Source: Macrostomum hystrix
Taxonomy: Eukaryota; Platyhelminthes; Macrostomidae
Reading direction: 5' to 3'
Assembly (NCBI GenBank): GCA_950097015.1
Contig: CATNEN010000003.1
Coordinates: 6,908,001 to 6,972,000, forward strand
Length of the DNA stretch: 64,000 nucleotides
The notes beneath the pieces are model-generated. The model did no database searches. It was not told the origin of the DNA and was given only the letters and a program-made list of their open reading frames with translations. This document shows, in pieces, positions 1 to 11,384 of the stretch. The translations under genes and the position numbers were made by a program. Position 1 is the stretch's first letter. The number at the start of each line of letters is the position of its first letter.

Positions 1-403
1 TGCCCGATCGCTGCGTCGATGCTTGGCTCTCGATCGTCGGTCCTATCGTTGCAACGTCGTACAGTGCGTAGCTATCATTGAAAGGACTCCCCGTTGAAGA
101 CGACGATGGTGAATTCCGTTCCTGACCGCCTGACCTGCCTAGAAGCAGGCTGACTGTCTGGCCTGCTTCAGCAAACAGGCGCACCGTCTGCTCGCGGGTC
201 AGCACCGGCTGGCCATTGACGCGAAGGATTTGATCGCCCGGACGAATCTGACCCGCCCCGGCCACCTTGCTGCCGGTGTCGATGCAGCCAACAAAGACGT
301 CAGCAATGTCTGCACCGAAGTCTTCTGACGATGCCTGTCGACGATTGTAGCAGAGTGTCAGGCCGAGCCTCTCACCGGGTGAACTACGGTGCAGTGTCAC
401 CAC
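1..403 (-). CDS. PDZRN3/4: PDZRN3/4-like protein, exon with second PDZ domain (runs off window)
   Basis: Reverse-strand exon entered after a consensus acceptor (...gttgcag|GTG) and open to base 1. It encodes most of a PDZ domain: a VVTLHR strand, GERLGLTLCYN as the carboxylate-binding-loop region, a GCIDTGSKVAGAGQIRPGDQILRVNGQ core and a REQTVRLFAEAG helix, followed by a Ser-rich tail. The order (this PDZ shortly after another ending in [18 protein letters not shown]) and the LGLTLCYN start match the second PDZ of PDZRN3/4 (known family: RING, TRAF-type zinc finger, two PDZ domains; ubiquitin ligases at synapses and junctions). RING and zinc-finger exons are not in the window, so ligase activity is not shown here. 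LNX proteins are the main alternative. Confidence 0.8.
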   Translation of the reverse strand, partial: MVTLHRSSPGERLGLTLCYNRRQASSEDFGADIADVFVGCIDTGSKVAGAGQIRPGDQILRVNGQPVLTREQTVRLFAEAGQTVSLLLGRSGGQERNSPSSSSTGSPFNDSYALYDVATIGPTIESQASTQRSG

Positions 404-508
404 CTGCAACGCGAATGCGGGTACTGGATGCATGAATATAATTCTGCTCGAGTGTCATGCCTACCATTCTGTGAATGTTCAGCAATGCGAATTTAATGAG
501 CAACCAAC

Positions 509-946
509 CTCATAGTCGGTGGATTGTTCATCGGCCAGCTGGTACAACTGCTCGATAGCATCGCCTAGAATGAGATCCTGGCTACTGCTAGACAGACAGA
601 GAGGTCGCCTAAAGCCAGGGCTAGCTAGGTGCTGCAGATGCTGCCTTTGCTGTGGCTGCGGCTGGCAGGACTGAGGCAGAGGAGCCGACATCAAGGTACG
701 CAGGCGTCGATGTGAAGGCGCTGCCGGTAAACTGGAAGGCGCTGGCGGTGCAGGCAAAGGTTTAGTCGGCGGAGGTGGTATTCTCAACGGCAGCGGTCCG
801 CGAGTTGCATTCGACCCTGTAAGCGTTGCTGCGGTCGGCGCCTGCTGCTGCTGTCTAGCCACCTGCACAATGATGGGCTCCTGGGCGTTGCGAAACGCTT
901 CAACTGCTTCTTCGTGCGTGGCCTGGCTAAGATCTTTGCCGTTTAC
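509..946 (-). CDS. PDZRN3/4: PDZRN3/4-like protein, exon with end of first PDZ and linker
   Basis: Minus-strand exon after the acceptor ccttttag|GTAAAC. It begins [20 protein letters not shown] and PIIVQVAR, the last helix and strand of PDZ1; this signature is close to vertebrate PDZRN3/4. A Gln-, Pro- and Ser-rich linker of about 100 residues follows (QQQQ and IPPPPTK tracts), where the vertebrate proteins also have a low-complexity linker. The donor is read as TATGAG|gttggt near 509; without splicing the frame stops about 28 bases later. It joins in phase 0 to the exon at 9525-9611. Confidence 0.8.
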
Positions 947-1007
947 CTAAAAGGTAACGTGTTATTTCTTTACATTGATTGTGTAGCCTAAGGGACATCG
1001 CATACTG

Positions 1008-1080
1008 TATAGCGCAGTGTGGTTTAGAGCTTTGAACTCCTAACTGATGGATCCGGAGTTCGAATCTAAACAAAAGTTGT
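1008..1080 (+). mobile_element. tRNA-like SINE head fragment
   Basis: agcgcagtgtggtttagagc followed by ggagttcgaatctaaa resembles A and B boxes. It is immediately followed by the 28-bp tandem array. Low-scoring as a functional tRNA. Confidence 0.45.
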
Positions 1081-1085
1081 GTCTA

Positions 1086-1870
1086 ATAATTGCTAATAAA
1101 CTGCCTGTCTAACAGGTGTGCTAATAAACTGCCTGTCTAACAGGTATGCTAATAAACTGCCTGTCTAACAGGTGTGCTAATGAACTGCCTGTCTAACAGG
1201 TATGCTAATAAACTGCCTGTCTAACAGGTATGCTAATATACTGCCTGTCTAACAGGTATGCTAATAAACTGCCTGTCTAACAGGTGTGCTAATAAACTGC
1301 CTGTCTAACAGGTATGCTAATAAACTGCCTGTCTAACAGGTGTGCTAATAAACTGCCTGTCTAACAGGTGTGCTAATAAACTGCCTGTCTAACAGGTGTG
1401 CTAATAAACTGCCTGTCTAACAGGTATGCTAATAAACTGCCTGTCTAACAGGTGTGCTAATAAACTGCCTGTCTAACAGGTGTGCTAATAAACTGCCTGT
1501 CTAACAGGTATGCTAATAAACTGCCTGTCTAACAGGTATGCTAATAAACTGCCTGTCTAACAGGTATGCTAATAAACTGCCTGTCTAACAGGTATGCTAA
1601 TAAACTGCCTGTCTAACAGGTATGCTAATAAACTGCCTGTCTAACAGGTATGCTAATAAACTGCCTGTCTAACAGGTATGCTAATAAACTACCTGTCTAA
1701 CAGGTGTGCTAATAAACTGTCTGTCTAACAGGTGTGCTAATAAACTGCCTGTCTAACAGGTATGCTAATAAACTGCCTGTCTAACAGGTATGCTAATAAA
1801 CTGCCTGTCTAACAGGTGCGCTTATAAACAGCCCGTCTAACATGTGTTTTTTTAAACTACCTGTCTAGCA
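1086..1870. repeat. 28-bp tandem array, about 27 copies
   Basis: Unit gctaataaactgcctgtcta plus acaggtat/gt. It contains the inverted repeat CCTGT-cta-ACAGG, so every unit can form a small hairpin. The last units are degenerate. It lies in the PDZRN intron near the acceptor. Confidence 0.97.
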
Positions 1871-2555
1871 GCCTGTGTGCTAATAAAATCCCTGTCTAAC
1901 AGATGTGCAAACAACGAACAATGGTTTTGTGTATCTTCTATTTATCTACAAAACTTAGAAGCTATTTTTATCGGTCGCTTAAATTCACACAAAAAGCTGC
2001 CACTACCTACTTTAAGTAACAAGTATTATAACTATGCACAAAATAATTTTTGCGTTTAAAATGCTATTGAAATACGATGAACCCGAAGACTTCATATTGT
2101 GACTGCAAAAGGCTATTAATAATGCAGCGATAAATCATCTGCTTCTTTATCAGCTTTGTGTACCTGGATAGGTGCAAAAAATTCAATTGAGAGGCGACTG
2201 AGTGGACAGAGAATGGCGAGGGTGACGGAAGGCTACATCAAAGAGAAACACCGACAATGGGCTCAAGCCGGCATTCACAATCATTCCAACTGACTGAAGA
2301 CTTGAATCGTTAAACGCTATCAGCATTTTTATGCCCAGACTTTCTAAGAAAATTGAAAAATTGACAACTTTAATAGCTACTTGACTTACCTACTAAGAGA
2401 GATAATAAAGTGAAGAAATAATATGTATAGTTCATGTCTTCTGTTTTTTGTTACCTAATTCTAACTTTTTATCATGCAGTCTTCCATGACGCCTTATTAT
2501 CAACACTAAAACACCTATATTCCCTGTCATTCGCAATCTTTGCTGATATCCTACA
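1871..2555. other. PDZRN intron, no feature
   Basis: AT-rich sequence; a 60-codon frame at 1877 has no coding features. Confidence 0.6.
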
Positions 2556-4895
2556 ATCTTTCCTCACACCCCGTTGTCTTTCCTGACACCCACTGTCTTT
2601 CCTGACACCCCGTTGTCTTTCCTGACACCCCGTTGTCTTTCCTGACACCCCGTTGTCTTTCCAGACACCCCGTTGTCTTTCCAGACACCCCGTTGTCTTT
2701 CCAGACACACCGTTGTCTTTCCTGACACCCACTGTCTTTCCTGATACCCAATTTCTTTCCTGACACCCACTGTCTTTCCTGACACCCCGTTGTCTTTCCT
2801 GACACCGACCATCTTTCCTGACACCCTGTTGTCTTTCCTGACACCCACTGTCTTTCCTGACACCCCGTTGTCTTTCCTTACACCGACCATCTTTCCTGAC
2901 ACCCCGTTGTCTTTCCTTACACCGACCATCTTTCCTGACACCCCGTTGTCTTTCCTTACACCGACCATCTTTCCTGACACCCCGTTGTCTTTCCTGACAC
3001 TCCGTTGCTTTTCCTGACACTCCGTTGCCTTTCCTGACACCCACTGTCTTTCCTTACACCCACTGTCTTTCCTGACACCCCGTTGTCTTTCCTGACACTC
3101 CGTTATCTTTCCTGACACCCCATTGTCTTTCCTGACACCGACCATCTTTCCTGACACCCCGTTGTCTTTCCTGACACCCACTGTCTTTCCTGACACTCCG
3201 TTGCCTTTCCTTACACTCCGTTTTCTTTCCTGACACCCACTGTCTTTCCTGACACCCCGTTGTCTTTCCTGACAACCCGTTGTCTTTCCTGACACCCACT
3301 GTCTTTCCTGACACCGACCATCTTTCCTGACACCGACCATCTTTCCTGACACTGACAATCTTTCCTGATATCCCACTATCTTTCCTGATATCCCACTATC
3401 TTTCCTGACACTCCGTTGTCTTTCCTGACACAGACCATTTTTCCTAACACCGACCATCTTTCCTGACACCGACCATCTTTCCTGACACCGACCATCTTTC
3501 CTGACACCGACCATCTTTCCTGACACTCCATTGTCTTTCCTGACACCCACTGTCTTTCCTGACACTGACCATCTTTCCGGACACTGAAAAATCTTTCCAG
3601 ACACCCGACTGTCTTTCCTGACACCGACCATCTTTCCAGACACCCCGTTGTCTTTCCTGACACCGACCATCTTTCCGGACACTGAAAAATCTTTCCTGAT
3701 ATCCCACTATCTTTCCTGACACCCCATTGTCTTTCCTGACACCGACCATCTTTCCAGACACCCGACTGTCTTTCCTGACACCGACCATCTTTCCTGACAC
3801 TGAAAATCTTTATTGACACCCCGTTGTCTTTCCTTACACCCACTGTCTTTCCTGACACCCACTGTCTTTCCTGACACCGACCATCTTTCCGGACACTGAA
3901 AAATCTTTCCTGATATCCCAATATCTTTCCTGACACTCCATTGTCTTTCCTGACACTCCATTGTCTTTCCTGACACCCCGTTGTCTTTCCTGACACCCAC
4001 TGTCTTTCCTGACACCCACTGTCTTTCCTGACACCCCATTGTCTTTCCTGACACCCCACTGTCTTTCCTGACACCCCGTTGTCTTTCCTGACACCCACTG
4101 TCTTTCCTGACACCCACTGTCTTTCCTGACACCCACTGTCTTTCCTGACACCCCACTGTCTTTCCTGACACCCACTGTCTTTCCTGACACCCACTGTCTT
4201 TCCTGACACCGACCATCTTTCCGGACACTGAAAAATCTTTCCTGATATCCAACTATCTTTCCTGACACTCCATTGTCTTTCCTGACACCCCATTGTCTTT
4301 CCTGACACCCACTGTCTTTCCTGACACACCATTGTCTTTCCTGACACCGACCATCTTTCCGGACACTGAAAAATCTTTCCTGATATCCAACTATCTTTCC
4401 TGACACTCCATTGTCTTTCCTGACACCCCATTGTCTTTCCTGACACCCACTGTCTTTCCTGACACACCATTGTCTTTCCTGACACCCACTATCTTTCCTG
4501 ACACTCCATTGTCTTTCCTGACACCCCACTGTCTTTCCTGACACCCCGTTGTCTTTCCTGACACCCACTGTCTTTCCTGACACCCACTGTCTTTCCTGAC
4601 ACCCACTGTCTTTCCTGACACCCACTGTCTTTCCTGACACTGACCATCTTTCCGGACACTGAAAAATCTTTCCTGATATCCCAATATCTTTCCTGACACT
4701 CCATTGTCTTTCCTGACACCCCATTGTCTTTCCTGACACTCCATTGTCTTTCCTGACACTCCATTGTCTTTCCTGACACCCCATTGTCTTTCCTGACACC
4801 CCATTGTCTTTCCTGACACCCCATTGTCTTTCCTGACACCCCATTGTCTTTCCTGACACCCCATTGTCTTTCCTGACACCCCATTGTCTTTCCTG
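2556..4895. repeat. 19/20-bp tandem array with higher-order structure, about 118 copies
   Basis: Unit gtctttcctgacaccccatt and a 19-bp variant (gtctttcctgacacccact). Blocks containing tccggacactgaaaaatc and tcctgatatcc recur (3575, 3672, 3893, 4230, 4360, 4653), showing duplication of multi-unit segments. All long frames here are repeat artefacts. Confidence 0.97.
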
Positions 4896-5614
4896 CAGAC
4901 ACATCTGCGTCTAAAACACTGTTTCCATCGTATTCTCGACACCAATTTTTCATGACACTCTTTTGTGACACCTCAATGTCATTTCTGACACCCCCAATGC
5001 CTTATAAGACAGCCTTCTTCTCTGACATGTCAGTGTTTTCTCAAACAAATATAGCTTCATAAATAAAAAACAGTTAGCCACGTGGAGCCAATGCTTATAA
5101 TTCTCTACAAAACACTAACAACAAACTGGCAAGTTCTCAAAAAGGAAATACAGTCTTCCAGCCTATCTGAATTTAGCCGAAGCTCCGGTTCTGGTGAATA
5201 CAAATTAGTATTATACTAGTATTATACACTGATCTCGTATTCTACGCCTGCAGTTATAGAGTTCAGAGCTGCAATCGCGTGCCTTAATTGTCACCAATCT
5301 GTTTCGCTTCAGGGAACCTTAAATAATACTCGTACAAGTAATATTATAGTAACATTTGCTCACACACATAACGCACGTCAAATCTTTTAAGTAGAATCCA
5401 GCTACCGATTTCTTAGAAACTAATCGATTACTTAGATTTATAATAGTTAGACGTTTACAAAGACATTCACAAATTTGTAAGCACACTTGCATTTTTCAAC
5501 CGTCAAGGCCATCATCCTCTTTTATCGTCTCTCGTGACTCGATCAACTTTTTATATAAATCGACACTGACAATGTCCTGGTGTTCTATGAAAAACACCGG
5601 CAACATATTATAGA
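4896..5614. other. PDZRN intron, edge of array then unique sequence
   Basis: A degenerate repeat tail (tgacaccc) to about 5030, then unique AT-rich DNA with nothing recognised. The next non-repeat stretches (5881-6496, 7026-7664, 7986-8579) are similar. Confidence 0.55.
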
Positions 5615-5880
5615 AGCCCTAAAGATTTCTCAGAAAGTCCTTAAGATTTCTCAGAAGGTCCAACAGATTTTCTAAGAAAGTCCTAGAGATTTCTCTGAAA
5701 GTTCTGAGGATTTCTATGAAAGTTCTAAAGATTTCTCAGAAAGTCCTTAAGATTTCTCAGAAGGTCCAACAGATTTTCTAAGAAAGTCCTAGAGATTTCT
5801 CTGAAAGTTCTAAAGATTTCTCAGAAAGTCCTACAGATTTCTCAGAAAGCTCTAAAGATTTCTCAGAAAGTCCTTTGTTT
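5615..5880. repeat. Irregular repeat of about 20-22 bp
   Basis: Copies of agatttctcagaaagtcct with variants; an approximately 120-bp block starting ttaagatttctcagaaggtc occurs twice (5640 and 5750). Confidence 0.85.
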
Positions 5881-6496
5881 TTTAAATGTTACAAAAAAAA
5901 CAGTAAATAAAATTTTCTTAAATTCTTAAGATTTCATAGAAAATCAAATGATTCTTAATAGAATCGGAATAATTCTTAGAAAATCACTGGGACTTAGCTT
6001 TCTTACTGATTTCTAAGGAAAAATCCTTGGATTTCTCAGAAAATCGTAATTTAAACCGATGTTATTCCTCACTATTAGAATGATCAGAATGACAACATGC
6101 CATAAACTTACACTCAAAACGTAGAAATCCATATGACAGTTTTTCAACACTTTGATTATTTAGGCAGAATATTCATTGCTAATCTGACAAAAACTGTTCT
6201 TCTCTGGGTTCCTTGACAACTTAGAATATATAAACTCCGGGGAAGTCCATTTAAATTTGTCACTTCTAATTATGGACAGGAACTAGCGACTCAGGTGCAT
6301 GAATATTGACTGTTTCTTTTACTCAGCCACACTTGTCTCTTTCCCAGGCGCTTTGTGATTGGTTTTTGGCGTGCAGTTAACGAAAAAATTATTTATTTAT
6401 TCTTCTACTCGCGTCATACTACTTATTTAAGTAAAGTAGGCAGAGGATTAAGTCTGTTTTTAATTTCAAAAGTCTTCATCGCAGTGTTATCTGACA

Positions 6497-7025
6497 CCCC
6501 ACCGTCTAAGCTGCAGACATCAACTGTCTTCTCTGACACCCCACTGTCTTCTCTGACACCCCACTGTCTTCTCTGACACCCTACTGTCTTCTCTGACACC
6601 CCAATGTCTTCTCTGACACCCCAATGTCTTCTCTGACACCCCAATGTCTTCTCTGACACCCCACTGTCTTCTCTGACACCCCACTGTCTTCTCTGACACC
6701 CTACTGTCTTCTCTGACACCCCAATGTCTTCTCTGACACCCCAATGTCTTCTCTGACACCCCACTGTCTTCTCTGACACCCCACTGTCTTCTCTGACACC
6801 CCACTGTCTTCTCTGACATCCCACTGTCTTCTCTGACACCCCACTGTCTTCTCTGACACCCCACTGTCTTCTCTGACACCCCACTTTCTTCTCTGACACC
6901 CCACTGTCTTCTCTGACATCCCACTGTCTTCTCTGACACTCCACTGTCTTCTCTGACACCTCACTGTCTTCTCTGACACCCCACTTTCTTCTCTTACACC
7001 CCACTGTCTTCTCTGATACCCCACT
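6497..7025. repeat. 20-bp tandem array, about 26 copies
   Basis: Unit gtcttctctgacaccccact with few substitutions. It shares the CTGACACCCC core with the arrays at 2556 and 8580. Confidence 0.97.
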
Positions 7026-7664
7026 ATCATACCAAATCATGCATAGCCATTTAAGAACCAATTAGACTACGATTAGATACTTATATGCTTCATTACAATA
7101 ATGTATATTATATGTCAACATCAATTGGGTGACTTCAGTGTTGTCTCTGTACAGATTTGATGCCAAATGATGAAATCAGCAAGCTCTTGGCAACTACACT
7201 TAGCTTTATCCTCTTAGGCAAATATTTGGCAAGCTTTAGCTCGCTAGTTCAGTTAGTTATATTCTAGTTTCGAGAAATCAATACACGAAAGCTTTTACGA
7301 GGCTGCGTTTACGACCGAAAAAAAATCTAGGGGCAGGGCATTCGTTTTATGAGGCCTATTTTATCGCCAATGACGCCTATGTAGGCACCTATAAATACCA
7401 CTATAAAATACCCTAAGTATAGTCGCTAAACATCAAATAGCTAGTGACGTGTCTTCCCGACAGTGGAAGCCTTTTATTCCATAGGTATATAATCCTGTCC
7501 ATTCATTTTTATTAGTGTTTAAACGCTGCGGAGAACGGGCAATCCTAAATGACGAAATAAGGGTGGCTCTTAAAAAAGGCAAAACGAAGTCTTGGAGACC
7601 CGATTAGGGCTTGGCAACTATTCCCGTAATCGAAGGATTCGAGGCTATCGATATTTCACTCCCC

Positions 7665-7985
7665 TGTCTCATCTTCTAATCTATCTAATCTCTTTAGTTT
7701 AACCTCCTATCTCATCTTCACATCTTATCTAATCTCTCTAATTTTACCCCCTGTCTCATATTTGTATCTATCTAATCTCTCTAATTTCACCTCCTGTCTC
7801 ATCTTCATATCTTATCTAATCTCTCTAATTTCACCTCCTGTCATATTCGTATTTATCTAATCTATATCTAATCCCCCTGTCTCATCTTCAAATCTTATCT
7901 AATCTCTCTAATCTCACCTCCTGTCTCATCTTCATATATTATCTAATCTCACTAGTTTTAACCCTGTCTCACCTTCTGATCCTCT
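7665..7985. repeat. Repeat of about 45-60 bp, CT-rich, about six copies
   Basis: Repeated tctcatcttcatatcttatc and taatctctctaatttcacct segments of variable length. Confidence 0.85.
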
Positions 7986-8579
7986 GGAATCTATTCCAGC
8001 GTCACTCCTTGAACACGTTTTCCATAGCCTCCATAAAAAAACAGTAGACAATTTACGGCACAAAAGTTTTATATTCCAGCATTTGCTTGGATATTACACA
8101 CGATCTGCTTTACGCACGCAAACGCAGACACACTAACACACGTCGAATCAGCGTTGAAAAGACTGCAGTCCAGAATTGAATCCCGAGTCAGCTGTTTCAT
8201 GCCTGCCAACACGCTTGCTGTTTAGCGCTAAAATATCATATCCTACCTCGAGTTTTTTATATTCCAACCCTGTATGTTGCTATGGGGGGGCATAATCCCC
8301 CTCTGCACCCTTGAGGTCTTGTTCACCGAGTGTTTTATCTTGCCGACAGCCTATTTCCAACATATATCTAAATAGGCTTCTAGGAGATGTGTTTCTTTGG
8401 TGTCATTTGCTACGCTTTTATCTCGTGAACCTCAGTGACCCTGAGTGTGTTTAAGAATAACTTTATCTCCCTTTGTCTTATGCATTTCGCTTGATGATGC
8501 ATCGAAAGTACTTTAGCTAGAACGAAACGAAATTGCAAGTGATAATCAGCAGTGAACCCCTGGTCAACAATTGGCACTT

Positions 8580-9475
8580 GGCACTGACACCCCTAGTCTA
8601 TCCCTGACATCCCTAGTCTATCCCTGAGACCCCTAGTCTATCCCTGACATCCCTAGTCTATCCCTGACACCCCTAGTCTATCCCTGACGTCCCTAGTCTA
8701 TCCCTGTGACCCCTATAGTCTATCCCTGACACCCCTAGTCTATCACTGACACCCCTAGTCTATCCCTGACGTCCCTAGTCTATCCCTGACACCCCTAGTC
8801 TATCCCTGACACCCCTAGTCTATCCCTGACATCCCTAGTCTATCCCTGTGACCCCTAGTCTATCCCTGACACCCCTAGTCTATCCCTGACGTCCCTAGTC
8901 TATCCCTGACATCCCTAGTCTATCCCTGATATCCCTAGTCTATCCCTGATATCCCTAGTCTATCCCTGACATCCTTATAGTCTATCCCTGACGTCCCTAG
9001 TCTATCCCTGACGTCCCTAGTCTATCCCTGACACCCCTAGTCTATCCCTGACATCCCTAGTCTATCCCTGACATCCCTAGTCTATCCCTGTGACCCCTAG
9101 TCTATCCCTGACACCCCTAGTCTATCCCTGACGTCCCTAGTCTATCCCTGACATCCCTAGTCTATCCCTGATATCCCTAGTCTATCCCTGATATCCCTAG
9201 TCTATCCCTGACATCCTTATAGTCTATCCCTGACGTCCCTAGTCTATCCCTGACGTCCCTAGTCTATCCCTGTGACCCCTAGTCTATCCCTGACACCCCT
9301 AGTCTATCCCTGACACCCCTAGTCTATCCCTGACACCCCTAGTCTATCCCTGACACCCCTAGTCTATCCCTGATATCCCTAGTCTATCCCTGATATCCCT
9401 AGTCTATCCTCTCATTCATAGTCTATTCCTGGCACTCATAGTATATTCCTCTCATTCATAGTCTATTGCTCAAAA
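8580..9475. repeat. 20-bp tandem array, about 42 copies
   Basis: Unit ccctagtctatccctgacac with variants (gacgt, gatat, tgtgac). A block with the variant order gtgacc-acacc-acgtc-acatc-atatc-atatc-acatccttata appears at about 8845 and 9085, so a segment of about 240 bp was duplicated. It degrades at the right edge, about 75 bases from the PDZRN donor. Confidence 0.97.
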
Positions 9476-9524
9476 GTGACTCAAATTACTCTACAATTCC
9501 AGGCAGTCAAAAGTGAGTACTTAC

Positions 9525-9611
9525 GCACAATATTCGATCGTCATGTTGTAACCCGGCGCGATGAGCTGGCGATCCCGGCGTCACCCGAGTCACCATGACA
9601 ACCGATTTTGT
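9525..9611 (-). CDS. PDZRN3/4: PDZRN3/4-like protein, small exon with middle of first PDZ
   Basis: An 87-bp phase 0-0 exon bounded by ctcag|ACA and a perfect donor TGC|gtaagt. It encodes SVVMVTRVTPGSPAHRAGL followed by QHDDRILC. This is the core of a PDZ domain (V.RV.PGSPA..AGL..DDRIL), and it reads directly into VNGKDL of the exon at 946 to complete the domain. The intron between them is 8.6 kb and holds five tandem arrays. Confidence 0.8.
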
Positions 9612-9904
9612 CTGAGGTAATAAATACAAGATGAAGCTTTTCAGTAAAGACATTGTGCAGCATAGTAACAAATTCAGTTATAATAAGGTCACATGAGCAG
9701 TTGCAGTCTTATAAAATGATACACCGAATGTAATTAAGACACTCCGACTGATAAGCCGTGTTTATCTAACAAGACTTGCTTATTCCAACTTTATAATCTT
9801 GTTTAGCTCGTTCTATATGCTCTGATCGCTAATCTATTAGAAGCATGTGGTGGTGGTTATAAGAATCATAATATTGCACAGATCAGCTTCTTAGTTTCCC
9901 GCAC

Positions 9905-10184
9905 CTTGCGAAAATCATCGTCAAACGAGCCGCTACTGGAGGCGATGCTGAAGCCCCAGGCTTGGCCAGTTTGGCATCGGCGCAGTATAACAGTCCGACA
10001 GGATGCGGTACTGACGCAAACGGCTGCCAATGCCGAAGCGTCCGATGGTGCGGCTGCAGACGATGACTCGATTGGGAATGAGAACTTCTCGGGAAATGTC
10101 TGCAAAGATTGTGGTATAAGCTTGAGATTGGTGACACTAGACCCGCAGCCAGTGAGGTGGCAATTCTGCCCACCTCGCTGACTC
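9905..10184 (-). CDS. PDZRN3/4: PDZRN3/4-like protein, exon with start of first PDZ
   Basis: Open minus-strand frame ending in TCRTVILRR-like sequence, CQTGQAWGFSIASSSG and FDDDFRK, then donor AAG|gtgcgg in phase 0. The TVILRR strand followed by WGFSI is the usual start of a PDZ domain (GLGF-type loop) and precedes the next exon (TKSVVMV) correctly. The residues before it (Ser/Ala-rich) resemble nothing I know. The upstream boundary is uncertain: the acceptor may be gctcag| at 10184 or ctttgcag| at 10099. A second frame is also open across this segment, so frame choice rests on the PDZ motif and on phase. Confidence 0.6.
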
Positions 10185-10204
10185 CTGAGCACACACTCAC
10201 AGGT

Positions 10205-10420
10205 TTGTACATCTACCTTGACTTTCTCATCGTCAGGCAGTGTACACTCTCACTGTGCCTTGGAGGTTGGCCCTCAAGGGCGTAAACTGCACGACAAGCC
10301 CCCAAGCCTTCTCTCCGTGGCTGCGCCCCAAATGAATGTGGCCTCGCTGCGGAATCGAGCTCAAGGACCTTGGTGCGCGAGGCAAACGCGTTAACCGCTC
10401 TGCCACTCACCCCCTGACTA
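10205..10420 (-). mobile_element. tRNA-derived SINE
   Basis: On the minus strand the head reads GAGTGGCAGAGCGGTTAACG (A-box-like) and later GAGCTCGATTCC (B-box-like), the internal pol III promoter of a tRNA-derived SINE. A body of about 130 bases follows. It lies in the intron just upstream of the PDZRN PDZ1 exon. Confidence 0.7.
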
Positions 10421-11384
10421 AGCTATTTAGCCATATAGCTGTGTACACCTGTTCAGTCCGTGGACAAACTTGAGACTAACTCAAACTAATTATGGCTAAT
10501 TATGGGTTTCATTTATTCTATATCGAAATTTGTTTAAGAATAAAAATGGATTTGGAAAAGTACAGTGTTCAATTAGTTTGCACAGCTGCTGTGTGAGACA
10601 AAAAACACTTGAATTGTCTGGCATAATTTATATTCAGAGATCGGTTAGAAACAAAGGACTGTGTTAAATTACAGTTTATAAAGATCGGAGCAATGAAGGT
10701 TGCGGGAAACCACCTGTGCATTTTGGCATTTAAAATTACAAATTAGTTTTTTCCTACTCGCTTACATTAGCGATATATGACAGTGGTCTTCTCGGCCCCT
10801 GACACTTGAGAAGGATTAATATTCTATTTTTTTCTTCATAATTCTTTTCAATCTACCGCTGCTTGTTCCTGTCCCGTCCGTGTCTTTCTGTCTGTCTGTC
10901 TGTCTGTCAGTCTTCCGGTTTTGAAATAGGCCATATTTTATATTTTATAGCGCGGAATTGGAATAGCTGGCTATTGTGTGACTAATTTAGCAGATTTGTA
11001 TTTATATTTGATTTTCATATACTTAAATGCTGGCATAAGTGTCTGTCTATCTATCCAAGTATCGGTTGGAATTGAGATTTTATTGAAAGATTTGCTGTAT
11101 AGCCTGCTTCCGTCTGCTAATTAAACAATGCGGACATTGCTGGAAGAAATACATGGTCATAAGTGAAGAGGTGCAGGCTTTGGCCAGCAAAACTGCTGCT
11201 TTAAGTGAGTTTACACTATCGAGATTGATCAGCGCTCATAATCTACAGATTTCTTGGTTCAGAGGAAAGATTATTTAAAATGGAAATAGAAAAACAGGTT
11301 TAAGGTGACGGAAATCAGTGAAAGAGATATGGAAGGGACAGAGGTGGGAGGGAAGGAGAGTGAAGTAGAGAGATAGAGAAAGAG
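10421..11384. other. No gene seen
   Basis: Apart from the (TCTG)n tract, unique AT-rich sequence. Upstream PDZRN exons could start here but I see none. Confidence 0.5.
10886..10909. repeat. (TCTG)n microsatellite
   Basis: About six copies of tctg/gtct. Confidence 0.8.

Noticed and set aside
1008-1080. Functional tRNA gene
   Set aside because: Only box-like motifs; acceptor and anticodon stems do not pair convincingly by eye.
2472-4971. Several overlapping 100-370-codon frames (GVRKDNGVSGKT-like)
   Set aside because: They are alternate phases of a 19/20-bp array; frames shift where unit length changes, so no selection for coding is visible.
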